Source of the DNA: Epichloe hybrida
Taxonomy: Eukaryota > Ascomycota > Sordariomycetes > Hypocreales > Clavicipitaceae
DNA: 64,000 nucleotides
Assembly: GCA_019022495.1 (NCBI GenBank)
Contig: JAFEKR010000002.1
Span: 3,472,001-3,536,000, forward strand
Reading direction: 5' to 3'
Shown: piece after piece, positions 11,241 to 22,925 of the stretch
Layout of the letters: each line of letters opens with the position of its first letter
How positions within the stretch are numbered: position 1 is the stretch's first letter
Position numbers and translations under genes: made by a program
Notes under the pieces: generated by a model
Database searches by the model: none
Seen by the model: only the letters and a program-made list of their open reading frames with translations
What the model was told of the DNA's origin: nothing

Positions 11241-11551
11241 TGGCGGACCGCACCGTGTTTGGGCCTAATAATGTACGGATTAATGCATCGTTGTTCAGCG
11301 GTGGGCACCCATTGGAACCCGAGATCCGCAACGGACTGAGAGTTCCGGCCGGCAAGAAGATTCATATTGGGGAAGACTGCTGGGTTGGTGGCAACGTTGC
11401 GATCCTGCCTGGCGTCACCATGGGTCGCGGCTCGACTGTAGGTGCTGGTAGTGTGGTGACCAACAAGATAACGTGTCGGATCACGACGCGAATCATAGGC
11501 AAGATCAAATCAACTTTGGATCCCAACCAGAGCGATGGGTCTAATCGATAA
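11241..11551 (+). pseudogene. Sugar/maltose O-acetyltransferase (left-handed beta-helix) 3' fragment
   Basis: About 100 codons after a TTTGTAG splice-acceptor-like site encode the hexapeptide-repeat half of a Maa/NodL-type acetyltransferase: VFGPNNVRI, GGHPLEPEIRNG, KKIHIGEDCWVGGN, ILPGVTMGRGSTVGAGSVVTN. The active-site His position is present in GGHPLEP. The region that should read KD(I/V)P...GNPA is deleted, and the frame continues as RIIGKIKSTLD before the stop. I could not find the upstream exons (the normal N-terminal Mac domain and first helix turns). It therefore looks like the last exon of a dead gene. A short functional protein is possible but unlikely. Confidence 0.6.
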
Positions 11552-12001
11552 AGCTCACCCTCACACCAGTTGTCCATCAAGCCCCGTTGTTTGGTGGTGT
11601 GTCTGTGATGGCCATATCGAAAACGTGATTCATCTTGAATTTGTTCTTCCCATCATTGAACGTAGTAAGCGCACCTATTTACGGATATGAAAGCTTGAGA
11701 AGCGAAATCATTGATTGCATTGACAAAAAGGAAAGAATTGTTAATCATAAACTTGAGCAAAAGGTCTCAGAAAAGCTTGAGCAAGCTTAGAACAAGCTCA
11801 GTCACATGACCTGCCGCTCAGCCGGTAGATTGCCGCTTAAACTGCAACGCTTCTGCAACTGCCACTTCAACTTCAACACATCGTTCCTCCAACCAAATGC
11901 GTAGCTCAGCATGAGAGAGTCTCTTTGTCTTTGAATTTACATCAGCCCACCGTACCGTATACGGCGTGCATGCTTGAAGTTCGGCCTCAATAGCCACAGC
12001 C
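11552..12001. other. Intergenic spacer upstream of pfs2
   Basis: 3' flank of the acetyltransferase relic and promoter of pfs2. A 61-codon divergent frame (11818-12003, minus) begins within the palindrome GCCATGGC that also holds the pfs2 start; I see no support for it as a gene. Confidence 0.4.
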
Positions 12002-14134
12002 ATGGCTTACGAGCCACGTGGTGACCATGGGGGAGGGGGCCAGGATGGCGCCTATGTCAAAGTTCGAGGTCGAAGTAAGTAGTCGTCGCCAGCTTTCTCC
12101 CGTTGGACTTACCGAGTGCCAATGGAAACAGTTTGAAATGACATTTCAGGGCTGCGACGAGGGTCTCCTGATCATGTTGGGTATAAAGACAAGTGTCGTG
12201 ATTTGGGGTCGTTGGAGGCTTGATGCTACGCACAGATTTGTCTGGGATTTCACGATCAAAGTCGCACTCCATCATTAAGATTGCTCTCTGTACTAACACG
12301 CATGAAAAGGGCCCGTGACAGACTACAGCTCTACAGTCATTCATTGGTTACGGAATAGAGTACCAAACTACAAAGGCTCCTATACTGGCGAGAGAGAACG
12401 ACCTAGCGCTAGCTACATCGTGGATGTGAGATGGGTCTTTGGCCTTGGAGCCCATGGACAAATTGTACTGACATGGTTCAGATGCTCCCCCCAGCTGCAA
12501 GACCAACAAACGCAGCTGACACAATCCCTACCAAACATCTTCATTCTTCACTAAACAAGATCAAACACCCCGTCAACGTCGTTCGTTGGACACCAGAGGG
12601 CCGCAGACTACTGACAGCATCAACAAGTGGCGAGTTCACGTTGTGGAATGGCACGGGGTTCAATTTTGAAACCATCATGCAGGCTCACGACTCCGCCATC
12701 CGAGCATTGGAGTATTCTCACAGCGATGACTGGCTAATATCGGCTGACCATGACGGTCTCATCAAGTACTGGCAGCCAAACTTCAACAATGTGCAAAGCA
12801 TAAACGCGCATTCGGATCCGATCCGAGATTTGGCATTCAGTCCCAATGATTCCAAATTCGTGAGTGCCTCGGACGATTCAACGCTCAAGATCTTCGACTT
12901 CGCCCTCGGACAGATGGAGTCCAAGTTGGAGGGCCATGGCTGGGATGCCAAGAGTGTAGACTGGCATCCTACGAAGGGCCTCCTGGTGTCTGGTTCAAAG
13001 GATCACTTGGTCAAGCTATGGGATCCAAGAACAACGCGCTGCCTCACCACACTACACGGCCACAAGAGCACCATCACCAAGGTCATGTTTGAGAGAGTTC
13101 GAGGTGCTTGTCTCGCAACGTCAGCGCGAGATCAGACGGCTCGTGTATTCGATCTCAGAATGATGCGCGACATCTGCCTGCTGAAGGGCCATGAAAAGGA
13201 CATCTCGACTCTAACGTTTCATCCTGTCCACGCCAATCTTCTCACTACAGGTGGCATGGACGGTTCTCTCTTCCACTATCTCCTGGACTCGCCCAATCCA
13301 CCGGCTGGCCAACCCCTCACCGTCAGTCCCTATGATAGCATGGATCCTGCGTCCACGCCTGCTCAGGCAGTATGGCCGATGCACAGGGTACCATTCGCAC
13401 ACGATTACGCCATCTGGTCCCTTGATTGGCATCCACTGGGTCACATTCTGGCATCGGGGTCCAACGACCGCATCACTCGTTTCTGGACTCGAGCGCGACC
13501 CGGCGATACGGACGTTGCCCAAGACAGATATCATATTGGAGAAGCAGCTGCCGAAGCGCAGGGTACGTGGGACCGTCGCGGAAACCGCCGTCAACGTCAG
13601 GAGGAAGAGCAACAGGAGATGGAGGATGAGCTCGATGCACTCGTCGATCAGGATGCCCCGAGGCTTCCCACAGTCCCTGCGTTGCCCGGCATTCCTGGCT
13701 TGCCTCTTGGCGGAGGTTCTGCGCCCCCCGGCCTCACAGCAGGCCTTGCTCTTCCTCCACCTGTTCCAGGTGTCGTTGGAGTGGGAGTCAACGGCCATGC
13801 GCCGCCGCCATTCCCTCTGCCCGGCCTGAACGGCGCCCCTCCACCACCCCTGCCGGGCCTGGACCCCAATAATCCTCCCGGTCCCGCACAGCTCCTCGAG
13901 CTCATGAAGAAGGCGGGCGTGCCTCTTCCTCCGCCAGGCGCTTTCCCACCAGGTCTCATCCCACCACCAGGCAATGTGCCTCCTCCTGGGACTTTTCCTT
14001 TCCCCATCCCGCCACCACCGCTTCACCAAACCGAGGAAGAAAAGGCCGAGACGCCACGTAGAGCTCCACTACCAAGTCAGGAGGAAAGTTTGCGACAGGA
14101 GCAAAGACAGGGGAAATACACTCGTATCCGGTGA
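12002..14134 (+). CDS. pfs2: Polyadenylation factor subunit 2 (WD40)
   Basis: Three exons, 12002-12074, 12310-12425 and 12482-14134, encode 613 aa starting [13 protein letters not shown]. Both introns (235 and 56 nt) have GTAAGT/GTGAGA donors. The N-terminal segment [17 protein letters not shown]...[14 protein letters not shown] is the conserved lead-in of Pfs2/WDR33, followed by about seven WD40 repeats: [44 protein letters not shown] and others. The last ~170 residues are Pro/Gly/Leu-rich low-complexity sequence, as in filamentous-fungal orthologues. Pfs2 is a nuclear scaffold of the cleavage and polyadenylation factor and helps recognise the poly(A) signal. The gene is essential in yeast. 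Confidence 0.93.
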
Positions 14135-14821
14135 TAGAGCGACGGGGCTGCTCCGAGAGAGGTCAGAAATGTATGCATGATGAGAACATAACTATAGGAG
14201 AAACGGTAGTTGCGGTGTCGGAATGAGCATGGAACTCCTTGGGTCTGCCGATATCCTTGGTATTGAGATGACATGACATTGTGAGTTTGTATCATCCCTG
14301 GTTTGCCTCGAATCGCCAGCTTCCTTGTCTGTCAGTCTATTGAGCCACATGTCACATCTTGTCCAGTTTCAGAGAAGCATGCGTAGATGAGAGATGCCCA
14401 GGACGCCTTTGATGGGCGTGGCGATGATGGGCATGGTGAGAACCATGTTCCTGCCCGCGCGCACCTCTTCTGTGCCACGCAGCCAGGAACTGGAGGGTCG
14501 CGGTGCGCCGATGCAGCCAGCCAGCCAGCACGGCGGGGGGTCTGCTCGGGCGTCATCCTCCTGCGGCGCGTGCTGCATGCAGTGGATGCATGCAGTTGAA
14601 GCAGGATCCCACGTGGACGAAGTCCGTCGGGGAGAAGCTGCTCGTGGAACTACCGGGAGTCTGTTGTCCCGCGACAGCCCGGGGATAAAAAGGCATGGAT
14701 AGGTGGCGGACAAGCTGGAGAAGTCGTTGGAAGGGGGAGCAGGCTAAAAGTAGATGAAGAACGCGGAATGCTCGGCAGGGCCATAATGGCCATTATTTCT
14801 CTTGTGTGGTTTTTTTTCTTT
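14135..14821. other. Gene-free stretch
   Basis: 3' flank of pfs2, then GC-rich sequence with no supported frame. The left breakpoint of the leu2-like fragment lies at its right end, just after a T-rich run near 14810-14820. Confidence 0.5.
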
Positions 14822-15257
14822 GGTGAGCATCAGCTCATCGACAGCGCGGCCATGATCCTCACCAAGAACCCTCGCGCACTGAATGGCGTTGTCGTGACCA
14901 GCAACTTGTTCGGCGACATCATCAGCGACGAAGCCAGTGTCATTCCCCATTCCCGGCAGCATCGGTCTTCTCCCGAGTGCGAGCCTCTGAGCGGTATCAC
15001 GGACGGCAACGGCAAGTGCAACGGAATTTACGAGCCAATCCATGGTAAGTTCCATCCTCATCATATATTCTTGCCCCGATAAACAACAAGCTCTTGTCCA
15101 TCGATCGATGCCAACGACCCACCCACCGGGTCCGTCTGGATGACAACAACGAAGAGCTCGGGCATGTGTTGACTTGTGTTTCATGGCTGCAGGCTCCGCC
15201 CCCGACATCTCCGGCAAGGGAATCGTCAACCCTCTTGGCACGATTCTGTCCCAGTAA
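14822..15257 (+). pseudogene. 3-isopropylmalate dehydrogenase (LEU2-type) fragment
   Basis: Encodes the C-terminal third of 3-isopropylmalate dehydrogenase: [19 protein letters not shown], then [48 protein letters not shown] and, after an apparent retained intron (GTAAGT at about 15043, GCAG ending 15192), SAPDISGKGIVNPLGTILSQ and a stop. Two lesions interrupt the frame: an extra CATTCCC (about 14946-14952) and 2 extra nt before AGCGGT (near 14989). Together they restore the phase but garble 16 codons. The N-terminal two thirds and the tail after TILS are missing. LEU2 enzymes catalyse the oxidative decarboxylation step of leucine synthesis. Some leu2 paralogues occur in metabolite clusters, but this copy lacks most of the fold and should be inactive. 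Confidence 0.78.
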
Positions 15258-16118
15258 CGGGAGAGAAGAATGCTGGATGGCTCGTTCCAAAACAGCAATG
15301 CCCATGAGGCAAGAGAAGAGGAAGCACATCGCATCACTGTATCCGTATCACGAGACGTTGAAAAGTATCTTGTATGATTCAACGTTGTAGTTGCTTCTGG
15401 TATTATAGTCATTTTGGGGTGCATCCAAAATAAGTAACCAGGAAGCCTGTACCCATCATGAGGACCAAGATTATTCCTCCTGATACTCATGTTCATGTTC
15501 TGGGTGCTCTGTATGATGGGTAGGACAACCCTCTTCCCAAGTGAAAGTGCACTACGAAGAAAGCTGATGAACGTCGGTGCAACATGGACACGGAGGATGC
15601 CTGAGCGGGCCGCATCGAGGTCATTAGGTCAATGAGCTCCCGAGAAGGTGCAAGAAATATCTGATATCTGGTTTGTTATTACGGACTAGTTCCTATCTCT
15701 TAAAAAACAATCAAATCCAGCGCATTGTTGATCAAGACTTGAAAGAGCGGGGCGAATAGCCAAGCCACAAGGGAATAATATCTCAAACCAAATCGCGTCC
15801 TTCCACAACTCCCATTCATTCACTCAATCTCGCGAATCAAATTCCATGACCCTTCTTTTCTGTCCATTCCTCATTTCCAAAAACACAGCCCACTTCACCT
15901 TTCCACCAACCCACCACAAACCAAATGCTCTAGTGCGACACAGCAGTGCGACATGGAAGAAAAAAAATAAAAAAGTAAAAAACCTCTAAAGCGAGATCAA
16001 CTCGGGAGAAGAGACAGAAGGGGGAAAAAAAAAAAAGGCTCCGGCCAGTGAAAAAAAGACCAGAGAAAGAAAAAGTGAATGTGTGGACGAGCTGATGCTC
16101 AGTCGCTGGTTTTGAAGT
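15258..16118. other. Intergenic, 3' flank of the polyketide synthase
   Basis: Mixed sequence with A-rich runs at 15959-15985 and 16025-16040. No coding sequence recognised. Confidence 0.5.
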
Positions 16119-19100
16119 TTACACACTCGGCTTGAAACCAAATTCAATTCGCGACTTCTGTAGGATCAGTCCCGCCAGCGCCAACAAGGTGTCGCTCGTG
16201 AGAAGCTCGAGCACCTGCAAGTGAGCGAGCAGCTCCTTGCTGGCCCAGTTGCGCAGCTCAATCGCATTGAGAGAGTCCAGGCCAAACGCAGAGACCGAGG
16301 ATGTGAAATCGAGGTCCTCCTCGTTTATGAGCAGAATGCTGGCCAGCTTCTTGATCAGACCAGAGGCAACGGCTTCCTCTGCGTCCTTGGCACAGGCAGC
16401 TGCTGAAACGACCTGCTTGATCGAGACGGCCTGGGAGACTTGGCTGTCATCACTTGTGGAGGAGGCTGCCTTCATCAGGCTGAGGAACCTTGCGTCGTGG
16501 ACCGCGTAGGGCGGTTGCGAGCTGTTCTCGATGTTGAGGCCGGTGAGGATCTGGGCATCGGGTGACCAGCTGCTGAAGCCCTCGATGGCGGCAGCCAAGA
16601 TGGCCTGCAGCTCGGCCTCGCCAGCAGTGTTGCCCTTGAGATTGCTCATGACAATGCCCCGGCGCTCTGCGTTCTCGCTGAGGTAGCCTACTTCGTCCAT
16701 GGCAGGGAGATCAATGGCCACTCCGGGCAGGCCTCGCTCACGCCTGTGCCTGGCCAAGCTGTCGAGGAACGTGTTGGCAGCTGCATACGCTGCCTGGCCC
16801 TTGTTTCCTACAACGCCAGCTATCGAAGAAAGAACGACAAAGAAGTCCAGCTCTTGTCCAAGAAGCGCCTTATGTGCGTTCCATGCTCCCGCAACCTTTG
16901 ACTGAACGACGGCGTCAAAGTCTGGGAACGTCATCTTCTCATAGAGCATGTCCCGGAGAACCATGGTTGAGTGGATCAAGCCGCGGACAGGAGGAAGTGA
17001 CGCTGAGCACTCGGTGAGAGCTGCTTCAAGACTGGAATATTCGGTGATATCACAGGCTTTGACGTGAATCCTCGAGCCCGAAGCGCCGAGGTCGTGGATC
17101 AGTTCCTCCACCTTGCTGTTCGTACCGCTGCGAGACATCAGTATGACACTGCCTGCTCCCTTCTGCACCATCCATTTGGCCATTGAACGGCCGAGGCCAC
17201 CCGTTCCCCCCAGGATCACGTAAGATGCGTCGCCAGAGAACATGCTCCTCCTCATGGGCATGTGAGTGGCCATTACTTGATCATGGGCATTGTGGGTCAG
17301 AACCAGCTTGCCCGTTGTCTTGCCCCCCTGCAAGAGCCGAAGGGCCTTTTCCACGTCCGAGATGCCCATGGCGGTGATGGGATGGATCGGACCAATCTTC
17401 TTCTGCTTCATCGCTGCCAGCACTGCATTCATCACCTTGCCCATGATGCGAGGTCTCTCAGCGGCGAGAACAGTCAGATCCACAGAACTGAAGAGGGCAT
17501 TGCTCTCAAAGCGTCTCATCTCGAGCCGGGTGTTGTTGGTAATGTCTCGCTTTCCAATCTCGATGAATCGTCCGAAGTGGGCAATGCAGTCCCAGGTCTC
17601 TCGTAGGAGCTCACCGGCCAGCGAATTGAGGACGACATCGACGCCCTTTCCTCTGGTCATGGCACGAATGGCAGGGCCGAAACTGGTGTTTCGGCTATGG
17701 AAGATGTGGTCCTCTGGGATGCCATACTTGTCCATGATCAGCTTCTTCTTGTCGGCACTGCCGACCGTGGCGAAGATCTCTGCTCCGATCATTTGCGCAA
17801 GTTGAATGGCGCATTGGCCAACGCCGCCCGCTGCCGCATGGATGAGTACTCTCTCACCGGCCTCGAGGCGGGCAATGTCCAAGAGGCCATAATACGCGGT
17901 ACAGTAAGCGACAGGGATCGACGCAGCAACCACCATGGACATTTCATCGGGGATCTTGGCAGCGCTGGTGGCCAGGCAGCGAGCAAAGGTGCGATACGCC
18001 CCGAGAGGCATAGCGCAGACTCTGTCGCCAACGGCCAGAGATGTCACAGCCGAACCAACGCGGGCAACTGTTCCGCTGCACTCGACCCCGATGTACGGGC
18101 TGGCCAGTTGACCCATGGAGATGACGACGTCTTTGAAGTTCATGCCGGTTGCCTCGACAGATATTTCAATCTCATCCTTGTCCAGAGGCATGTCGTCGTC
18201 ATCTCTGAAGTACAGGGTGTCTAGTGCTCCAGGGCTCTGAATGTCGAGCTTGAGAGGCCGGTTGGTTTGGTTGAATGGTTGAAGATAGGACATCGACGTC
18301 TTGGTCTCGCGTTGAACAAAGGTGTTCAGCTCCGTATCCTCGATGATGCGAGGAACGACGATCCTGCCATTCTCTTCGTAGAACTCCATGTCCATGGCCT
18401 CCTCGGATTCATGGGCAAGCATGTTTTGGAACGTGTTCGTAATCAGCAGCGCCTGCTCTGATGCACTGATTTCTCCGTCAGCGTCGAAATCAAGTGTTCC
18501 GATCTTCTTGTCCATCTCAGAACGGAGCGTACGGTTCAGGCCCAAAGCCATGTTACGGTGCGGGTTCTGGGCATTTTTGAAAGCGCCAGAGGTGACCCAG
18601 AGAAACATCCCGGAGCTGAGCAGAATGTTTTGAATTCGGTCAAACAAATCAGCAGAAATCTTTTCGAACACGGAGCAGTCCAATTCGTAAAGATTGATGC
18701 ACATCCTGTTCGCGACAATGGCTTTGTCGAGAGAGCTGACTGTAGGAGATTGTCCTGTTCGCAGCTCAATGTTCGCCGCCAGACTATGAATAAGAGGATC
18801 GCTCGGCGAACGTTCCGTCAAAATAACAATGTTCTTTGCGTCGCTCCAGATATCACTCTTAGCAACATGTCCATTGGTGGCATCACCGTTGGTGACGACT
18901 CCATTGTGATGGCCATTTCCGTTGACTGGCGTGCCATTCGTGTGCGGGTCATTGGTTTCAGCTATTGATTTCAAATCATCATCACCATCCAGTGGAGTCC
19001 AAATGGTCTTGTATCCCAGCCTCTTTGTTCCCGTGGCATCGAAGGCGTCGTCCTTGACAGGACTGAGTTCGAACCCCTTGATAATAATGGACGGCACCTC

Positions 19101-22100
19101 GGGATTGCGGGAGCTGAAAGCGTGGATCAGGACCTCCGTTGTCATGGGCTTTGACAAATCAGCCTTGCCATTGAGGTAGACATCGAACTTTTCACCGGCC
19201 TCTGACGAAATGGTCTTCTGCAACTGAAGCTCCCTCACAGCCGGTGGCATGTAGAGGCATGGCAAAGCGCCTCGACCAGCTCCGAGAACCGCAAAACTGT
19301 GCTGGAACACGAGATCCAGGAAGGCGGCACTGATGATGGTGTCGGCCTGGTATCTCTCAGGCATAGTCTTCGCAGTGTCCGGAATGACTACTTCACCGAT
19401 GACGTGTTCAAAGTCATCAGACGCCGAGAGACTGTGAATGTTTTGCAGAGTTGGCCCATAGCCCGCGCCCCTTTCGCGCAGTTCGTCATAGAAGGCAGTG
19501 ACGGGAATTTCGGTCTTGCAGACTTCCTTGGCCTTGGCAACCATGTCGACTGCCTCGTGGTTTCCGACCGCACAGACCTGGTTCGCCTCCTCGCGCTTCG
19601 ACACGCCGATAAGTCCACGGCAGTGCTCAGTCCAGCCGCGGTCCGCATGGTAGGAGTGAACACGGAACTCGTCCCATTTGTCCGAGTAAGAGCGGGTGCC
19701 CTCGGAGTATTGCCGCAAGTTGGTGATCAACTCGTATTCTCCGTCATCCTGAAGGAGCAAAGGACGAGTGACTTGCATCTCGCGGATGGTGAACTGATCA
19801 AACTCGACGCCACGCATCGACGCCCGCTGCGCAGCTGCTTCAACGCCCATGCTCACGAAGCCTGAAAAGGGAAATGCAGTGAGCTCTTGCATCTTGTGAT
19901 CACGCAACCAAGGTAGATCTTCAGTGCGGATGACATTCCTCCAGCTCGGCTCAAGATCGCTAGCAAAGCTGGTCATGAGGCCAAGCAGGTCGTGGCGGGG
20001 GAATGGCTTCAGTCGATAATGACGACTGCCACGGCTCTCCCGCCAGTACTTCTTCGCAGACCATGGATATGGGGCAAAGTTGGGAATGTGACTGGGCTTC
20101 GAGTCGAGGACATCAGGGTTAACGCTTGAGAAGTCCAGCACCGACCCCTTCTTGAAGAGATTGCCCGCAAGCATAAGCATACTTCGAGTAGCGTCTTCCT
20201 CGCGTTTCAACGAGGCCAAGTACGACGTTTTCTTGGCCTTGTCTCCTACAGCCTTGATGATATGCTTGATGGGCCCCTCTAATGCAGAGTGAGGCCCAAT
20301 CTCAATCAGGACATCTGGTTCCTCGGAGTTGCAGAGCTCCTGCAGTGCTGTGGAGAAGAGCACAGGCTTGGTAAGATTTTCCACCCAATATGTGGCGTCT
20401 AGTTCAGAGGCGTCCTTGAGCAGCTGACCCCTCAGGGAAGAGTAGAATGCAACGTCCGTCGAGGCCGCATCAACATCACGGATGCTGTTGAGGTAGGAGT
20501 CGGCGACCAATTCCATGTGTCGGGAGTGATACGCGACCTCGACCTTGAGCTTACGGTTGAACACACTCTCGTTTTCAAGCTTAGCCGCCAGCTGATCGAT
20601 CGTAGTAGAATCTCCTGACACAGTGATTGAGTTGGGTGAGTTTTCACAGGCAACCGTGCAGTATCCATTGTGTAGCATCTTCATCATTGGAGCAACAATC
20701 TCCATGCCGGCGCCAACAGCCAGCATGGCTCCCTCAGGCTTGGACGACGCAGATAGCATCCTGGCAACAGCCTGGCCCCTATTGAATGCAGCTGAAAGTG
20801 CATTTCTAAACGACAGAGCACCAGAGGCGTACGCGGCACCAATCTCTCCACTGGAATGACCAACAACTGATGTGGGTTTAATCCCCCAGGATTGGAGAAG
20901 GTTAACAAGACCCAATTGCACGGCAGTACAGACCGGCTGGCTGAGGTAGGCCTTGTTAATCTGCGTCTCTTGCTTGGATCGAGAGAGCTCTTCAATCAGT
21001 GAGAAGTCAGCACCGAGCTGTCTCAGTGTGTTGTCGGCATCATGAATGGTGGAAGCGAAGACGCGATGAGAACTCATCAGCTCTCGGCCCATCGCATGCC
21101 ATTGCGCTCCCTGGCCAGTGAAGACGAAAGCAATTTTTGGATTTCGAAGAGCACGAGCGGATTTGGAATCAGGACCATTAAGACAATGCGCCAAGTCAGC
21201 GGTCGTCGAGCCCACCATGGCAGATCGCCAAGACAGATGAGACCGACGGTTGCACAAAGTATATGCAATGTCACGAATGAGGTGCTTCTCGAACACGCCA
21301 GGGTGTCGCTCAAGATACACGCCAAGTTGCTGGTTCCGTCGCTTTGCGGATTCCTCGTCGTTGGCGGAGGTGACGAATAACCGCATCGCCGTTGAGGCAG
21401 GTGGTAGCAAACCTTGTCCTTTGGCCTGGAATTTCTCCAGCACGCAATGGGAATTGGAACCGCCGAAGCCGAAATTGTTAATACTGATGAAGCGCTTGTC
21501 TTTAGGCCAGGGACGGACGTTCGTGGCAACCTACTTGCATTAGCTTTAGACAGGCAAAGATGTCACATGCAACTATATGAATACACCCTCACCTTCATGT
21601 TCCACTTGGAGAGAGGAATATCTTGATTTTCTGCCTCATAATTTGCATTGGGCAGGATGAATCCCTTGTCGAGCATCAACGAGGCCTTGATCATCGACAC
21701 GATGCCACTTGCGGGTTCGAGATGGCCGACATTTGTTTTGACCGATCCAATGTACAATGGTCGACTTGATGTGCGCCCTTCTCCAAACACAGCATGAATA
21801 GCGGTTGCTTCAAGAGGATCGCCAACTTTTGTGCCAGTACCATGTGCTTCAACGAAGCCACAGTCACGGGGGTCAATCCCTGCCCTAGCATACACCTCGC
21901 GCATCAACTGTTCCTGTGCCAGGGGATTCGGCGCCGTAATACCGACTGTTCGGCCATCTTGGTTAATACCAGTATTGCGGATGACAGACCAGATCTTGTC
22001 GTTGTCTTCCATCGCCCTGTGGAGAGGTTTGAGAATGAGACAGCCGGTGCCCTCGCCTCGGGCAAAGCCGGACTTGGCACGGTGATCGAAAGCATACGTC

Positions 22101-22925
22101 ACACCTTGCTCGGACAGCAAGCTGGTGCAATGAATATTAGAATTGATCATGTTTCAATCATGTTTGTTTGAGCAACATACCGATTTGTAGACATGGAAGC
22201 AAGATGGTCTGGGGCGAGGTTCAATCTTGAAGAGGCAACCACTGCCTGTTCGGTCTCGCCTGACCGTATACTCTGAACGGCCAGATGAATAGCGTGCAGT
22301 CCCGAGGAGCAAGCTGTATCTACTGAGAAACAGGGACCTCTCAGATCAAAGAAGTGGGCAATTCGGCCAGCGAGGATTGATTGATGGTTGCCAGTGGCGT
22401 CAAACATAGGGACCGTGTCCAGGTCTCTGAGAGAATTGAGGTGATAATCCGATGGGCTAGAGCCGACGAATACGGCAATATTTTTGCCGGAAATTTTTTC
22501 TTTCGGGATTCCAGCACATTCCATGGCCTCGTAGGTGCACTCTAATAGTTGCCGTTGCTGAGGATCTAGAATTGTGTCAGTTGATTCAGTATTGTCGTCA
22601 CCACTTCAGCCTTTTCTCTTTTTTTTTCTCTTTTTTTTTCTTACATACCCATGGCTTGAGCCTCTGCTGGTGTAATGTTGAAAAATGTTGCATCAAACTC
22701 GCTAATATCACGCTGAAGAAAATAACCGCCCACACTGTTGAAACATCCCTTCTTCCCGGGATTGGGATGCCAATAGGCTTCTTTGGACATCCTATCCTTG
22801 GGAATCTCAGACCATCCACTGCGAGCCCGTGACATGAGCGTCCAAAAGTCCTCTAATGTCGAGACGTCACCAGGTAGGCGGCAGGACATGCCAACGATGG
22901 CAATGGGCTCCATGTTTGCGTTCAT
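16119..22925 (-). CDS. Highly reducing type I polyketide synthase (KS-AT-DH-ER-KR-ACP)
   Basis: Four exons (22649-22925, 22181-22565, 21593-22121, 16119-21530) encode 2200 aa; all three introns fit phase and consensus. KS, residues ~5-430: TACSS Cys178, HGTGT His314, NVGH His354. AT, ~530-845: GHSSG Ser623. DH, ~910-1200: His942 in DHKMQ and Asp1136, but the HxxxGxxxxP motif has Glu instead of Gly. A ~270-residue linker with Asn/Gly-rich sequence has no SAM-binding motif, so there is no C-methyltransferase. ER, ~1490-1810: AAAGGVGQ. KR, ~1830-2010: GGTGGLG and Tyr1979. ACP: Ser2150 in GLDSLNA. There is no thioesterase or reductase, so release must occur in trans, probably by the divergent hydrolase. 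It should make an unmethylated, largely reduced polyketide; chain length and product cannot be predicted. Confidence 0.95.

Noticed and set aside
11818..12003. 61-codon minus-strand frame starting inside the pfs2 start palindrome
   Set aside because: Too short, no domain, no splice context; the pfs2 start is well supported.
18550..19000. Possible methyltransferase domain in the polyketide synthase
   Set aside because: The segment is too short and has no SAM-binding glycine motif.
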